Below, piece by piece: positions 9,258 to 17,838 of a DNA stretch of 64,000 nt. The stretch lies in contig NZ_JAHWFK010000042.1 in assembly GCF_019710575.1 (NCBI RefSeq), positions 124,001 to 188,000 on the forward strand, read 5' to 3'. This stretch comes from Paractinoplanes polyasparticus (GTDB lineage: Bacteria; Actinomycetota; Actinomycetes; Mycobacteriales; Micromonosporaceae). The position numbers and the translations under genes are program-made. Position 1 is the stretch's first letter; the number at the start of each line of letters is the position of its first letter. The notes beneath the pieces are model-generated. The model was given only the letters and a program-made list of their open reading frames with translations, was not told the origin of the DNA and searched no databases.

Positions 9258-10277
9258 GTGACCGGTCTCATGCAAGCCGCTGTCATCACCAAACCCGACG
9301 CCGCTTGGGAGTTGCAGAACCGTCCCATTCCCGAGCCCGCTCCCGGACAGGTTCTCGTGCGTGTGCGCGCCTGCGGGATCTGCGGCACCGACCTCTGGAT
9401 GGCCCGGAACAAGCTTTCGTACCGTCCGTTCCCGCTGGTGCTCGGTCACGAGGGCGTCGGTGAGGTGGTCGCGGTCGGTGCCGGCGTGACCACCCGCGAG
9501 GTGGGCGACCGGGTGGGCATGCCCATGGTGCAGAAGGGCTGCGGCCGGTGCGACTTCTGCCGCGAGGAACACCCCAAGAGCTTCGTGACCGCCGCCAACT
9601 GCGCGAGCCCGGTCCTGACCGGTGTCACCGTTGACGGCGCGCACGCCGACTACATGGTCGTGGACGCCGCCGGCACGGTCCGGCTGCCCGACGGCATTTC
9701 GTACGAGGACGCAGCGCCCACCCTGTGCGCCGGCTTCACCGTGTGGGCCGCCCTGCGCCGCGCCGACCTCAAGCCCAACGCGCGAGTCACCGTCGTCGGT
9801 ATCGGCGGGCTGGGCCACCTGGCGATCCAGTACGCGAAGGCGGCCGGCTACCACGTCACCGCGATCACCCACTCGCCGGACAAGCAGCAGGCAGCCCTGG
9901 ACCTCGGCGCCGACCAGGTCGTCGCCGACGGAACGGCGCTGAAGAACGCCGGAGGCGCTGACCTGATCATGCACACCGCCAGCCACCACGGTGTCGTCAA
10001 CGACGCCATGACCGGCCTCAAGCCGTGGGGCAAGGTGGTCATGATGGGTATCGCGTTCGACGACATGTACGTCCCCGCACTGTCGCTGGTCTCGAACAGC
10101 CACCAGATCATCGGATCCGCGCACAACGGCTACGAATACCTCGAGGAAGCCCTCGGATACGTCGCCCGAGGCGACGTGAAACCGAGGATCGAAGTGTTCG
10201 CCAAGGAGAGCATCGCCGAGGCATACGACCGCGTCGTCGCCGGCGACGTTCGTTTCAAGGCCGTTGTCACCTACTGA
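9258..10277 (+). CDS. Zinc-dependent alcohol dehydrogenase
   Basis: The protein has 339 residues from the GTG at 9258, which follows GGGAGTCTGACC; the next ATG is 12 bases on. The medium-chain dehydrogenase signatures are present: ACGICGTDLW and GHEGVGEV for the catalytic zinc, GCGRCDFC for the structural zinc loop, and GIGGLGHLAIQYAKAAG for nucleotide binding. The structural-zinc loop is longer than usual (four cysteines spread over GCGRCDFC and AANCASP). It is followed by an esterase and a P450 on the same strand. Confidence 0.88.
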   Translation: MTGLMQAAVITKPDAAWELQNRPIPEPAPGQVLVRVRACGICGTDLWMARNKLSYRPFPLVLGHEGVGEVVAVGAGVTTREVGDRVGMPMVQKGCGRCDFCREEHPKSFVTAANCASPVLTGVTVDGAHADYMVVDAAGTVRLPDGISYEDAAPTLCAGFTVWAALRRADLKPNARVTVVGIGGLGHLAIQYAKAAGYHVTAITHSPDKQQAALDLGADQVVADGTALKNAGGADLIMHTASHHGVVNDAMTGLKPWGKVVMMGIAFDDMYVPALSLVSNSHQIIGSAHNGYEYLEEALGYVARGDVKPRIEVFAKESIAEAYDRVVAGDVRFKAVVTY

Positions 10278-10291
10278 GAGGCAACAGCCGC

Positions 10292-10328
10292 TCCGCGTCC
10301 GGGGGCCGTCAAGGCCGGCGGACGCGGA
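10292..10328 (+). terminator. Hairpin after alcohol dehydrogenase gene
   Basis: TCCGCGTCCG at 10292-10301 pairs with CGGACGCGGA at 10319-10328, and the loop itself contains GGCC-rich pairing. It lies 15 bp after the dehydrogenase stop and fits a GC-rich actinomycete terminator or attenuator ahead of the esterase gene. Confidence 0.55.
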
Positions 10329-10409
10329 CCGCGTGGGGCGAACAGACCCGACCCGCACAAGCTCATTCGGCTCATGACCTTTCAGTACCGCGACCAGAAG
10401 AAGGCTGCA

Positions 10410-11399
10410 ATGGAGATCATCAGTAGCGATGTCGTGCTCGAACCGGCGGCGCGGGCGTTTGCGGACGCGACGGCCGAAGGGCCGTACCTGTTCGAGGTCG
10501 GTCCGCAGAAGGGCCGTGAGTTGGTCGATGAGGTTCAGAGCGGCGAGGTGGACCGACCCGCCGCTGACGTCGAGCAGATGGGCCTGTCCGCCGCGGGCGA
10601 AGCGTTCTCGGTCAGGATCGTACGGCCGGCGGGCACCACGGGGGCTCTGCCCGTCATCCTCTACGTGCACGGCGCAGGATGGGTGTTCGGAGACTTCCAC
10701 ACCCATGAACGACTCGTGCGCGAACTGGCCGCCGGTACACAAGCCGCAGTCGTCTTCCCGGACTACAGCCGCTCGCCCGAGGCTCGCTACCCGGTCGCGA
10801 TCGAGCAGATCTACGCCGTGGCGCGATGGGTCGCCGAGAACGGCTCCGCCCACGGCCTCGACGCATCGCGCCTCGCTGTCGCCGGTGATTCGGTCGGAGG
10901 CAACATGTCCGCGGCGCTCACACTGATGGTCAAGGAGCGCGGCGGCCCTGCGCTCACCGCACAGGTCCTGTTCTATCCGGTCACCGACGCCGGCTTCGAC
11001 ACCGAGTCGTACCACCAGTTCGCGGAGGGGTACTTCCTGCGCCGCGATGCCATGCAGTGGTTCTGGGAGCAATACACGACCGATGACCGTCAGCGTGGCG
11101 AGATCACCGCGTCACCGTTGCGCGCGACCGTTGAGCAGCTGGCCGGCCTGCCACCGGCGCTGGTGATCACCGCCGAGGCCGACGTGTTGCGCGACGAGGG
11201 TGAGGCTTACGCGAGCAAGCTACGAGCCGCCGGTGTGGCGGTCACCGCCGTCCGCTACCAGGGGATCATTCACGACTTCGTGATGCTGAACGCGCTGCGC
11301 CCGACACACGCCGCCGATGCCGCGATCAACCAGGCGATCGGTTTTCTCCGCGAGGCGCTCGGCTCCGGCGTACCTGATGCACAGCTCGACCGCATCTGA
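10410..11399 (+). CDS. Alpha/beta hydrolase, HSL-type esterase
   Basis: About 329 residues from the ATG at 10410, which follows AGAAGGCTGCA; an in-frame start at 10374 is possible. The hormone-sensitive-lipase oxyanion motif is YVHGAGWVFGDF and the nucleophile elbow is VAGDSVGGNMS. The acid and histidine are expected in EADVLRDEGEAYA and GIIHDFVMLN. Members hydrolyse short-chain esters. The adjacent alcohol dehydrogenase and P450 suggest a small pathway on an ester or terpenoid-like substrate, but no substrate is shown. Confidence 0.88.
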   Translation: MEIISSDVVLEPAARAFADATAEGPYLFEVGPQKGRELVDEVQSGEVDRPAADVEQMGLSAAGEAFSVRIVRPAGTTGALPVILYVHGAGWVFGDFHTHERLVRELAAGTQAAVVFPDYSRSPEARYPVAIEQIYAVARWVAENGSAHGLDASRLAVAGDSVGGNMSAALTLMVKERGGPALTAQVLFYPVTDAGFDTESYHQFAEGYFLRRDAMQWFWEQYTTDDRQRGEITASPLRATVEQLAGLPPALVITAEADVLRDEGEAYASKLRAAGVAVTAVRYQGIIHDFVMLNALRPTHAADAAINQAIGFLREALGSGVPDAQLDRI

Positions 11400-11438
11400 G
11401 CGATAGCAGAACAATCTCGAAGGGACAGCAATCCTGTC

Positions 11439-12617
11439 ATGACTGATCCCCACCTCGATTTCTTCGAGCGCTTGGACTGGTTCAGCCGCGAGGACGGCCA
11501 GCGCCTCCTCGCCGAACTCGCCTGGTCACGCCAAGAGTGCCCAGTAGTCCACTCCCGCTACGACGGTGGCCAGTACGTGGTGACCCGATACGACGACTTG
11601 CGCACGATCGGCGAGCATCCTGAGATCTTCAGCTCGTCGACACCGGGCGTGCAGCACGTCCCGGTCGCTCTGCCACCGCTGGACCTGGACCCCCCGCTGC
11701 ATCGTGACTTCCGCCAGTTCCTCAACCCGTACTTCTCACGGTCGTTCCTGCAGCGGTACGTGCCGGAAATGCAACGGTTGGCCGACTCGCTGATCGACAA
11801 CGTGATCGACAGCGGCCGGATCGAGTTCGTCAGCCAGTTCGCCATCCCGTTCACTGCCGGATCGCTGGCCCGCGTCGTGATCGACGACGACAACGACGCC
11901 CGGATGAAGCGCGCGATCGAAGCGGTCACCGGCGTGGCCACGGGAGACCAGAGTGCCTACGAGCGAGTCGCAGGCGTTGCCGCGGAGATCCTGTCGGAGC
12001 GGTCCGCCGACACAACCGGACGTGACGATGTGCTTCAGTCACTGGTCACCGCCCGTGTCGACGGCGGCCGTGGCCTGTCCCTGGTCGAGCAACTCGGCGT
12101 CGTCACTGTCCTGCTGCTCGGTGGCTTGGACACGACCCGCGGCACGATCGCCCACATCGGCCGGTACCTCGCCGAACTTCCCGGGTTCGAGCAGCGGCTG
12201 CGCCGGCCCGAATGGGTTCGGCACGACCTGGATGAGTTGCTGCGCTACACATCGGCGGTGTCGGTCATGGGCCGCACCGTCACCCAGGACAATGAGCTGC
12301 TGGGACGCCCGCTCAAGAAAGGCGACCGGCTGGCGGTGCACTGGCAATCGGGCAACCGCGATGAGGCGAAATTCGAGCATGCTGACGAAATCCGGTTCGA
12401 CCGGCCGAAGAATCCCCACCTCGCCTTCGGCGTGGGAATACACCGCTGCCTTGGCCAGCAGTTCGCCCGGCTCCAGATCGAGGTCGCCGTCGAACGCCTG
12501 CTACGCCGCCTGACAGGCTTAGCCGTCGTGCCCGGCACCATGATCAAGGAAACGGTCGGAGTCGTAGCCGGGGCCCCCGAGCAGATGTTCTTGTCTTTCG
12601 CCACGATCGCTGATTGA
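11439..12617 (+). CDS. Cytochrome P450
   Basis: The protein has 392 residues, which is normal for a bacterial class I P450. The heme loop FGVGIHRCLGQQFARLQIEV holds the cysteine ligand. The I-helix reads LLLGGLDTTRGTI, the ExxR element is in DELLRYTSAV, and RFDRPKNPHLAFG precedes the heme loop. No ferredoxin or ferredoxin reductase gene is adjacent, so redox partners must come from elsewhere. It is the last gene before the island with the DevR-like boxes. Confidence 0.93.
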   Translation: MTDPHLDFFERLDWFSREDGQRLLAELAWSRQECPVVHSRYDGGQYVVTRYDDLRTIGEHPEIFSSSTPGVQHVPVALPPLDLDPPLHRDFRQFLNPYFSRSFLQRYVPEMQRLADSLIDNVIDSGRIEFVSQFAIPFTAGSLARVVIDDDNDARMKRAIEAVTGVATGDQSAYERVAGVAAEILSERSADTTGRDDVLQSLVTARVDGGRGLSLVEQLGVVTVLLLGGLDTTRGTIAHIGRYLAELPGFEQRLRRPEWVRHDLDELLRYTSAVSVMGRTVTQDNELLGRPLKKGDRLAVHWQSGNRDEAKFEHADEIRFDRPKNPHLAFGVGIHRCLGQQFARLQIEVAVERLLRRLTGLAVVPGTMIKETVGVVAGAPEQMFLSFATIAD

Positions 12618-12689
12618 CACAAAGGCGGAGCGGAGTCTTCGTGCTGGATCGGTCACGCTGTGGCCGGCTGTCGGGGACGCGTGACGGGC

Positions 12690-13244
12690 CGTCGACGCGG
12701 GGCGCCGTGTCTTCGACGACGTCCGCAAGTTCGTGCTGTACATCTTCGCCCACGCCGTACCCGAAGTCGTGCCGTTCCTGATCTTTGCGTTGTCCGGCGG
12801 CGCGATTCCCCTGCCGTTGACCGTGCTGCAGATCCTCGCGATCGACCTGGGCACGGAAACACTGCCGGCACTGTCCTGCACCACGCCTATCAGCAAGCCA
12901 CCACGATGACGTTCGCCGGAATCGTCGGGTGCCAGATCGGCACCGCGTTCGCCGCCCGCACCGATCATGCCTCACTGCGGTCGATCGGTCTGTGGACCAA
13001 CAGACTGCTGCTGACCGGCATCGCCTTCGAACTGGTGTTCGCTGCCGGCCTGATCTACCTCCCGCCTCTGCAGTCGATTTTCGGCACCACCGGGTTGAGC
13101 GCCGGTCAGCTTCTGTTGCTGCTGCCCACGCCGCTGCTCGTCTGGGGAGCGGACGAGCTGTATCGAGCGGGCCTGCGGCGCGCTCGGTCCCGCCGGCCCG
13201 GGTCCTTCGGCCCTGCCGACACCGGATCTGCCGCGAAAGGCTGA
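12690..13244 (+). pseudogene. Remnant of a P-type cation ATPase C-terminus
   Basis: Two frames together read like the last third of a P-type ATPase. From about 12700 the frame gives RRVFDDVRKFVLYIFAHAVP and ends in LAIDLGTETLPALS. From about 12870 another frame gives HHAYQQATTMTFAGIVGCQI through IYLPPLQSIFGTTG to VWGADELYRAGL. The catalytic and N-terminal parts are absent, and the segment between the two pieces is deleted with a frame change. It cannot encode a pump. Its 3' end contains the DevR-like box of the next gene, gapA. Confidence 0.75.
13200..13214 (+). promoter_or_regulatory. DevR-like box upstream of gapA
   Basis: GGGTCCTTCGGCCCT matches the recurrent island box (GGGACTTTCGGCCCT) at 13 of 15 bases. 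It ends 59 bp before the gapA start, the usual spacing in this window, and lies inside the 3' end of the ATPase remnant. Confidence 0.6.
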
Positions 13245-13273
13245 GGGGGAAACGAGGGACGGGAAGGACGACC

Positions 13274-14290
13274 ATGACCTACCGCATCGCCATCAACGGC
13301 TTCGGCCGGATCGGCCGCAACTACCTGCGCAGCCTGACCGAGAAGAACCTGGCCGGTGCCGGGCTCGAAGTGGTCGCCATCAACGACCTGTACGACGCGG
13401 GAACGCTGGCGCACCTGCTCAAGTACGACTCGACGTTCGGCCGCCTCGACGCGGAGGTCAGCGTCGAGGACGGCAAGCTCGTCGTCGGCGGGCACAGCAT
13501 CCCGACCTTCGCCGAGCGCAGCCCCGACGCGCTGCCCTGGGGCGACCTCGGCGTCGACCTGGTCATCGAGTCCACCGGCAAGCTCCGCACCCGCGACGAC
13601 GCCGCGCTGCACCTCAAGGCCGGCGCCGGACGGGTGCTCATCTCCTCGCCGGGCAAGGGTGTCGACGCGACGCTCGTGCCGGGCGTGAACGCCGACACGT
13701 ACGACCCGGACCAGCACCAGATCGTGTCCGCCGCGTCGTGCACGACCAACTGCGTCGCCCCGCTGATCAAGGTGTTGCACGAGGCTTTCACGCTCGAACG
13801 CGGCTACCTGACCACGGTGCACGCCTATACCAACGACCAGAACGTGCTCGACGCGCCGCACAAGGATGCGCGCCGGGCCCGCGCCGCCGGTGTGAACATC
13901 ATCCCGACCAGCACCGGCGCCGCGAAGGCCGTCGGCCTGGTGCTGCCCGAGCTCGCCGGCCGGCTGGACGGGGTGGCGCTGCGGGTGCCGGTGATCGACG
14001 GCTCGATCAGCGACCTGACGCTCGAGTTCGCCACGGAGGTCACGGCCGCGGGCATCAACGAGGCCGTCGCCGCCTCGGCGTCCGCCGGACAGCCGATGCA
14101 CGGCATCATCCGCTACGCCGAGGCTCCGCTGGTCTCGACCGACATCGTCGGCGACCCGTCGTCGTGTGTCTTCGACGCCGGGCTGACGCAGGCGCAGGGC
14201 CGGCTGGCCAAGGTGTTCGGCTGGTACGACAACGAGTGGGGCTACACCAACCGCCTGGTCGACCTGACCCTGCAGATGGCCGGGAGGTGA
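13274..14290 (+). CDS. gapA: Glyceraldehyde-3-phosphate dehydrogenase, type I
   Basis: The protein has 339 residues and is full length. INGFGRIGRNYLRS is the NAD-binding motif, the catalytic cysteine C156 lies in SAASCTTNC, TTVHAYTNDQNVLD follows, and the C-terminal WYDNEWGYTNRLVDL is intact. It catalyses oxidative phosphorylation of glyceraldehyde-3-phosphate in glycolysis. It is not next to pgk or tpi, as housekeeping copies often are, and has a DevR-like box 60 bp upstream. A second, hypoxia-induced GAPDH is therefore likely. The CBS-BON gene follows after 4 bp in the same operon. Confidence 0.93.
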   Translation: MTYRIAINGFGRIGRNYLRSLTEKNLAGAGLEVVAINDLYDAGTLAHLLKYDSTFGRLDAEVSVEDGKLVVGGHSIPTFAERSPDALPWGDLGVDLVIESTGKLRTRDDAALHLKAGAGRVLISSPGKGVDATLVPGVNADTYDPDQHQIVSAASCTTNCVAPLIKVLHEAFTLERGYLTTVHAYTNDQNVLDAPHKDARRARAAGVNIIPTSTGAAKAVGLVLPELAGRLDGVALRVPVIDGSISDLTLEFATEVTAAGINEAVAASASAGQPMHGIIRYAEAPLVSTDIVGDPSSCVFDAGLTQAQGRLAKVFGWYDNEWGYTNRLVDLTLQMAGR

Positions 14291-14294
14291 CGTC

Positions 14295-14906
14295 ATGCGC
14301 GCCAAGGACATCATGTCCGGCCCCGTGCACACCGTCGTGCAGACCGCCTCGGTGGAAAGCGCCGCCCAGCTGATGGCCGCCAAGGCCGTCACCGCACTGC
14401 CTGTGGTCGACGGCGACGGGAAGCTGGCCGGCATGGTCAGCGAGAGTGACCTGTTGTGGCATCGGGTTCCGACGGATCCGACAGCCCATGTGCGCCGCAT
14501 CCCGGACACCGACCCGGCCGGGCGACCGGGAATGGTGTCCGAGGTGATGTCGCCGTACCCACTGACCACGTATCCGGACGTTGACGTCGCGGAGGTCGCC
14601 GAAGCCATGCTCGAGAACGATGTGCGCAGTATCCCGGTGCTCGACGACGGCGCGCTGGTCGGCATCATCAGCCGCCGGGACATCCTCCGGGCGATGGTGC
14701 GCAGCGATGAGGTCATTGCCCGCGAGGTGCAGCATCGGCTCGACGAGTACGCCGACGGCCGGCAAGTGTGGACAGTTGCCGTCGATGGTGGGATCGCCAC
14801 GGTGACCGGGGCATACGCCAACGACACCGAGCAGGCCGTGGTGACAGTGCTGGCGCGCACCGTGCCCGGTGTGGCGGCGGTGCGCACGGAAGCTTCGGTG
14901 TCGTGA
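14295..14906 (+). CDS. CBS-domain pair with C-terminal BON domain
   Basis: The protein has 203 residues. Two CBS motifs are visible, MRAKDIMSGPVHTVVQTASV (residues 1-60) and VSEVMSPYPLTTYPDVDVAE to ISRRDILRAMV (about 75-135), followed by a BON-like segment (VWTVAVDGGIATVTGAYA to VPGVAAVRTEA). CBS pairs bind adenine nucleotides and often sense energy state; BON domains are thought to bind membranes or ligands. The mycobacterial DosR regulon contains the CBS protein Hrp1 (Rv2626c), a two-CBS protein without BON. It is cotranscribed with gapA. Confidence 0.88.
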   Translation: MRAKDIMSGPVHTVVQTASVESAAQLMAAKAVTALPVVDGDGKLAGMVSESDLLWHRVPTDPTAHVRRIPDTDPAGRPGMVSEVMSPYPLTTYPDVDVAEVAEAMLENDVRSIPVLDDGALVGIISRRDILRAMVRSDEVIAREVQHRLDEYADGRQVWTVAVDGGIATVTGAYANDTEQAVVTVLARTVPGVAAVRTEASVS

Positions 14907-14920
14907 CCGTGGAACGTTCC

Positions 14921-14956
14921 GATCAGGGCCGCCCGATCACGGGTGGCCCTGATCGG
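14921..14956. terminator. Bidirectional hairpin terminator
   Basis: CGATCAGGGCC at 14921-14931 pairs perfectly with GGCCCTGATCG at 14946-14956, with extra CCCG/CGGG pairing inside the loop. It lies between the convergent gapA-CBS operon and the wHTH gene, overlapping the last codons of the latter. Confidence 0.75.
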
Positions 14957-15242
14957 CTTCGGCTGACGGTGCCGGGGTGAACAGGGAAAGCAGGTCGCCG
15001 ATTCGCCGGTCCGCCTCCGCCGGGTGGCGGAAATGGCCGGCCGGGTTGACGGTGTAGCGGTTGCGACGTCCCACGCGGGTGTGTTCGAGGTATCCGGCCT
15101 GCTCGAGGTCCGCCACTATGGCCTGCGCCGCCCGTTCGGTGATTCCCACGGTCTCGGCGACGTCGCGGAGCCGCGCATCCGGGTTGCGGGCGATAGCCAG
15201 CAGCACGTGCGCGTGGTTGGTCAGAAACGTCCATGCCGGCAT
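14937..15242 (-). CDS. Winged helix-turn-helix regulator
   Basis: The protein has 101 residues from ATG 15242, preceded by GGGAGGCGTACGG. The HTH is clear: LLAIARNPDARLRDVAETVGITERAAQAIVADLEQAGYLEHTRVGRRNRYTVNP, of MarR/ArsR-like topology and short length. No cysteine metal site is seen. The upstream region (15245-15300) is AT-rich for this genome and holds two CTTCGT direct repeats, a possible promoter or operator. It is divergent from the TerC gene. Confidence 0.85.
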   Translation of the reverse strand: MPAWTFLTNHAHVLLAIARNPDARLRDVAETVGITERAAQAIVADLEQAGYLEHTRVGRRNRYTVNPAGHFRHPAEADRRIGDLLSLFTPAPSAEADQGHP

Positions 15243-15447
15243 CCGTACGCCTCCCTTGTCATACGAACTGTACTTCGTGAATAATGCTTCGTAGTTCGAG
15301 GGGGAGTACCCGATGTGCGGCGCGTCGCCGTCAGTACGGACCCGGCCGTCCGGGGCCCGGTGACGCGGCCACCAGCGTGGTGGTACGGGGAGACCGTCGA
15401 CCAGTGATGCCGGCCCACGTGGCCGGCCTGGTCGGAGGGAGCTCCGC

Positions 15448-16371
15448 ATGTCCGTGCCCTGGTGGGCCTGGGTTCTGGTGATGGGTGCCGTCGCTGTGAT
15501 GCTGGCGGTCGACCTGTTCCTGCACCGCGACAACCACGTGATCGGCTTTCGGGAAGCGGCGACGTGGTCGGCCGTGTGGATCGGCACCGGTCTGCTGTTC
15601 GGCGCGGTGCTCTGGTGGTGGCAGGGCGCTGACGTCGCCGGCACCTACTACGCCGGCTATCTGATCGAGAAGGCGCTCTCCGTGGACAACGTCTTCGTCT
15701 TCGCGCTGATCTTCTCGGCCTTCGCGGTGCCGCCCGCACTGCAGCACAAGGTGCTGTTCTGGGGCGTCGTCGGGGCTCTGGTGATGCGGCTGGTGTTCAT
15801 CTTCGTCGGCGCGGAGCTGCTCGAGACGTTCTTCTGGACGGCGTACGTCTTCGGAGCGTTCCTCGTCTACACCGGTTACCGGATGGCTTTCCGCCACGGC
15901 GAGCAGAGCCCACCGGAGCGCAACCCCGTCGTCCGCCTCGTGCGCCGCATCGTGCCGACCGACCCGGCCTACCACGGCGACCGGTTCGTCATCCGCATCG
16001 ACGGCCGCCGCGTGGCCACTCTGCTGTTCGTCGTGCTGATCGCCGTCGAGGCCACCGACCTGATCTTCGCGATCGATTCGGTGGCCGCGGTCCTGGCCAT
16101 CACCACCAGCACGTTCATCGTCTGGGCGGCGAACGCGTTCGCGATCCTCGGCCTGCGCAGCCTGTACTTCTGCCTGGCCGGCCTACTGCGCCGGTTCGTT
16201 CACCTGCACTACGGCCTGGCCGTGCTGCTGGCCTTCGCCGGCGTCAAACTCATCCTTTCCGAGACGCCGGTCGGCAAGCTTCCGATTCCGCTCACCCTCG
16301 GCGTGATCGTCGGAACCATCGCTGTGTCGATCGTCTGGAGTCTGCGCAGCACCACTGCCGACCGCATTTGA
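15448..16371 (+). CDS. TerC/Alx family integral membrane protein
   Basis: The protein has 307 residues with about nine hydrophobic helices. The family motif with acidic residues in the membrane is seen in AGYLIEKALSVDNVFVFALIF and in EATDLIFAIDSVAAVLAITT. The start follows GGGAGCTCCGC. TerC/Alx proteins are linked to tellurite resistance and to manganese or calcium export, including at the exoenzyme insertion site. No tellurite partner genes are nearby. No DevR-like box was seen upstream. Confidence 0.9.
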   Translation: MSVPWWAWVLVMGAVAVMLAVDLFLHRDNHVIGFREAATWSAVWIGTGLLFGAVLWWWQGADVAGTYYAGYLIEKALSVDNVFVFALIFSAFAVPPALQHKVLFWGVVGALVMRLVFIFVGAELLETFFWTAYVFGAFLVYTGYRMAFRHGEQSPPERNPVVRLVRRIVPTDPAYHGDRFVIRIDGRRVATLLFVVLIAVEATDLIFAIDSVAAVLAITTSTFIVWAANAFAILGLRSLYFCLAGLLRRFVHLHYGLAVLLAFAGVKLILSETPVGKLPIPLTLGVIVGTIAVSIVWSLRSTTADRI

Positions 16372-16384
16372 GTCCCTGAGAAGA

Positions 16385-16412
16385 GGTGGGCGGCGCCGCG
16401 GCGCCGCCCACC
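16385..16412. terminator. Bidirectional hairpin terminator
   Basis: GGTGGGCGGCGCC at 16385-16397 pairs with GGCGCCGCCCACC at 16400-16412 around a 2-base centre. It sits exactly between the convergent terC and USP genes. Confidence 0.8.
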
Positions 16413-16417
16413 TGACT

Positions 16418-17281
16418 TCACTGCTTGCCGTGGACCACGGCCACGGTGCAGGCCGAGTGACGCAGCAGATGCTGGCTGACCGAGCCCAGCAACATTCCGC
16501 GTACGGTGCCACGTCCCCGCGTCCCGACGACCAGCAGCTGCGCATCCTTGCTCGCCTCGAGCAGCGCGGCCGCCGGATGCTCGACCACGGCCTCGGCGGT
16601 GATCCTCAGTTCTGGGTGCTTGTCCCGCCAACCGGCGACGACCTCGTCGAACGGCCGTCGTTCCTCCTCGGTCACCGTGCGGGTGACGATCGGGCTTTCC
16701 TCCCATAGGCCGGTGACCGGCCGCCAGGCGCGGACCACCCGTAGCGCGACGTTGCGGGCGACGGCTTCCTCGACGGCGAACGCGAGGGCGAGCTGAGCCG
16801 ACGCGGAGTCGTCGACACCGACCACGACCGGCGCTTCCGCGGTCGAATCACCGCGCACCACAACGACGGGGCACTTGGCGTGGGCGCTGACGGCCACGCT
16901 GACCGAGCCGAGCAGGCCGGCGACGGCGCTGTGTCCGCGGCAACCGAGCACGATCAGAGCCGCGTCCTCGGAACGGCCGATGAGCTCGAGGGCGGCGCTG
17001 TTGCTGACGATCGAGAGATGAGTGGGCACAGTCGGGTGGCTTTGCTTGGCCAGAGCGACGGCTTCGTGCAGTGCGCCCTTGATGGCGCGGTCGGTTTCGC
17101 CGTCCGGCCAGGCAGCCGGGGCGGGCACCGTCGAGGTCGCCGGCAGCCAGGTCGGCCATTCGTAGGCGTACACGAACTCCACCGATGCGCCGGTGCGGGT
17201 GGCTTCGTCGAGCGCCCACCGAGCGGCAGCCTTGGCGTCGGCGGAACGGTCGTAGCCGACGATGATTCTTCGGGTGATCAT
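16418..17281 (-). CDS. Universal stress protein with two USP domains
   Basis: The protein has 287 residues. Domain 1 (about 1-145) starts IIVGYDRSADAKAAARWAL and ends in the ATP-binding pattern VLGCRGHSAVAGLLGSVSVA with CPVVVVRG. Domain 2 (about 150-287) has VVVGVDDSASAQLALAFA and VVGTRGRGTVRGMLLGSVSQ with CTVAVVHG. The G-2x-G-9x-G(S/T) pattern in both suggests ATP binding. Tandem USPs such as Rv2623 belong to the mycobacterial DosR regulon. The start overlaps the stop of a small upstream frame (ATGA), and the likely promoter is at the box near 17826. Confidence 0.9.
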   Translation of the reverse strand: MITRRIIVGYDRSADAKAAARWALDEATRTGASVEFVYAYEWPTWLPATSTVPAPAAWPDGETDRAIKGALHEAVALAKQSHPTVPTHLSIVSNSAALELIGRSEDAALIVLGCRGHSAVAGLLGSVSVAVSAHAKCPVVVVRGDSTAEAPVVVGVDDSASAQLALAFAVEEAVARNVALRVVRAWRPVTGLWEESPIVTRTVTEEERRPFDEVVAGWRDKHPELRITAEAVVEHPAAALLEASKDAQLLVVGTRGRGTVRGMLLGSVSQHLLRHSACTVAVVHGKQ

Positions 17282-17442
17282 GATGGCGTCTCCTCTCGGG
17301 AGATATCTGCCGGGCGCAGGGCGCGCAGCATCGGGTCCGGCTCGGCGCCGACCGGCGCCAGCCGCAGCTTCGCGTCGACGGCGACGACGCCGTCGGGCCC
17401 GGCGAGTACGGGGTTGATGTCGAGTTCGATGTCGAGGGTCAT
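17278..17442 (-). pseudogene. C-terminal fragment of an ADP-forming acyl-CoA synthetase
   Basis: A 54-residue frame starts MTLDIELDINPVLAGPDGVV and continues AVDAKLRLAP. This is the terminal signature of the ATP-grasp domain in ADP-forming acetyl-CoA synthetases and acyl-CoA synthetase/GNAT fusions (ELDINPL-x5-G-AVDA-R). Everything before it is missing, so it is a gene end preserved between two USP genes. It has its own GAGAAGGCCGCC site and couples to the USP start, so it may still be translated. Confidence 0.6.
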
Positions 17443-17452
17443 GGCGGCCTTC

Positions 17453-17742
17453 TCAGGCCGGCCGCGGCCGGGCGACGAAGACGGGGCAGGTGGCGTGGTG
17501 CAGCAGCTGCACGGTCGTCGAGCCGAGGAAAGCGCCGGCGAGCAGACTGTGTCCACGATTGCCGACGACAACCAGGCGGGCACGTCGCGACTCCTGTTCG
17601 AGGGCGAAGGCGGCGCTCTCGTGGGTCACCACAGTCCGGACCGGCACAGCCGGATACTTCGCCCGCCAGGGAGCTAGCTGCTCCTCCAGCCGTGCTCGAT
17701 TCGGTGCCGTCGGTGGCGACGACGACGGGCTCGGTGTTCATG
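17453..17742 (-). pseudogene. Universal stress protein with internal deletion and frameshift
   Basis: The ATG at 17742 begins MNTEPVVVATDGTESS, a normal USP start. After about 15 codons the frame turns to nonsense, while another frame continues the C-terminal half: LEEQLAPWRAKYPAVPVRTV, then RLVVVGNRGHSLLAGAFLGS and HHATCPVFVARPRPA. Roughly 60 residues are missing at the junction near 17695. The gene is therefore broken, or the assembly is. It is the first gene after the DevR-like box at 17819-17833. Confidence 0.8.
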
Positions 17743-17818
17743 GCCGTACCCCTCTCGGTCTCTCCTTCATCGTCGGACTCGTCGATGCGCCGGGGCAGGG
17801 CGGCAGGTCCTCTCGTGA

Positions 17819-17833
17819 CGGGCCGGAGGTCCC
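17819..17833 (-). promoter_or_regulatory. DevR-like box upstream of the USP operon
   Basis: The + strand reads CGGGCCGGAGGTCCC, a 12-of-15 match to AGGGCCGAAAGTCCC. It lies 77 bp before the broken USP start, immediately past the end of the P-type ATPase gene. Confidence 0.5.
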
Positions 17834-17838
17834 TTCGG

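Noticed and set aside
9039..11072. A 677-codon minus-strand frame
   Set aside because: It is antisense to the alcohol dehydrogenase and esterase and lacks any recognisable domain.
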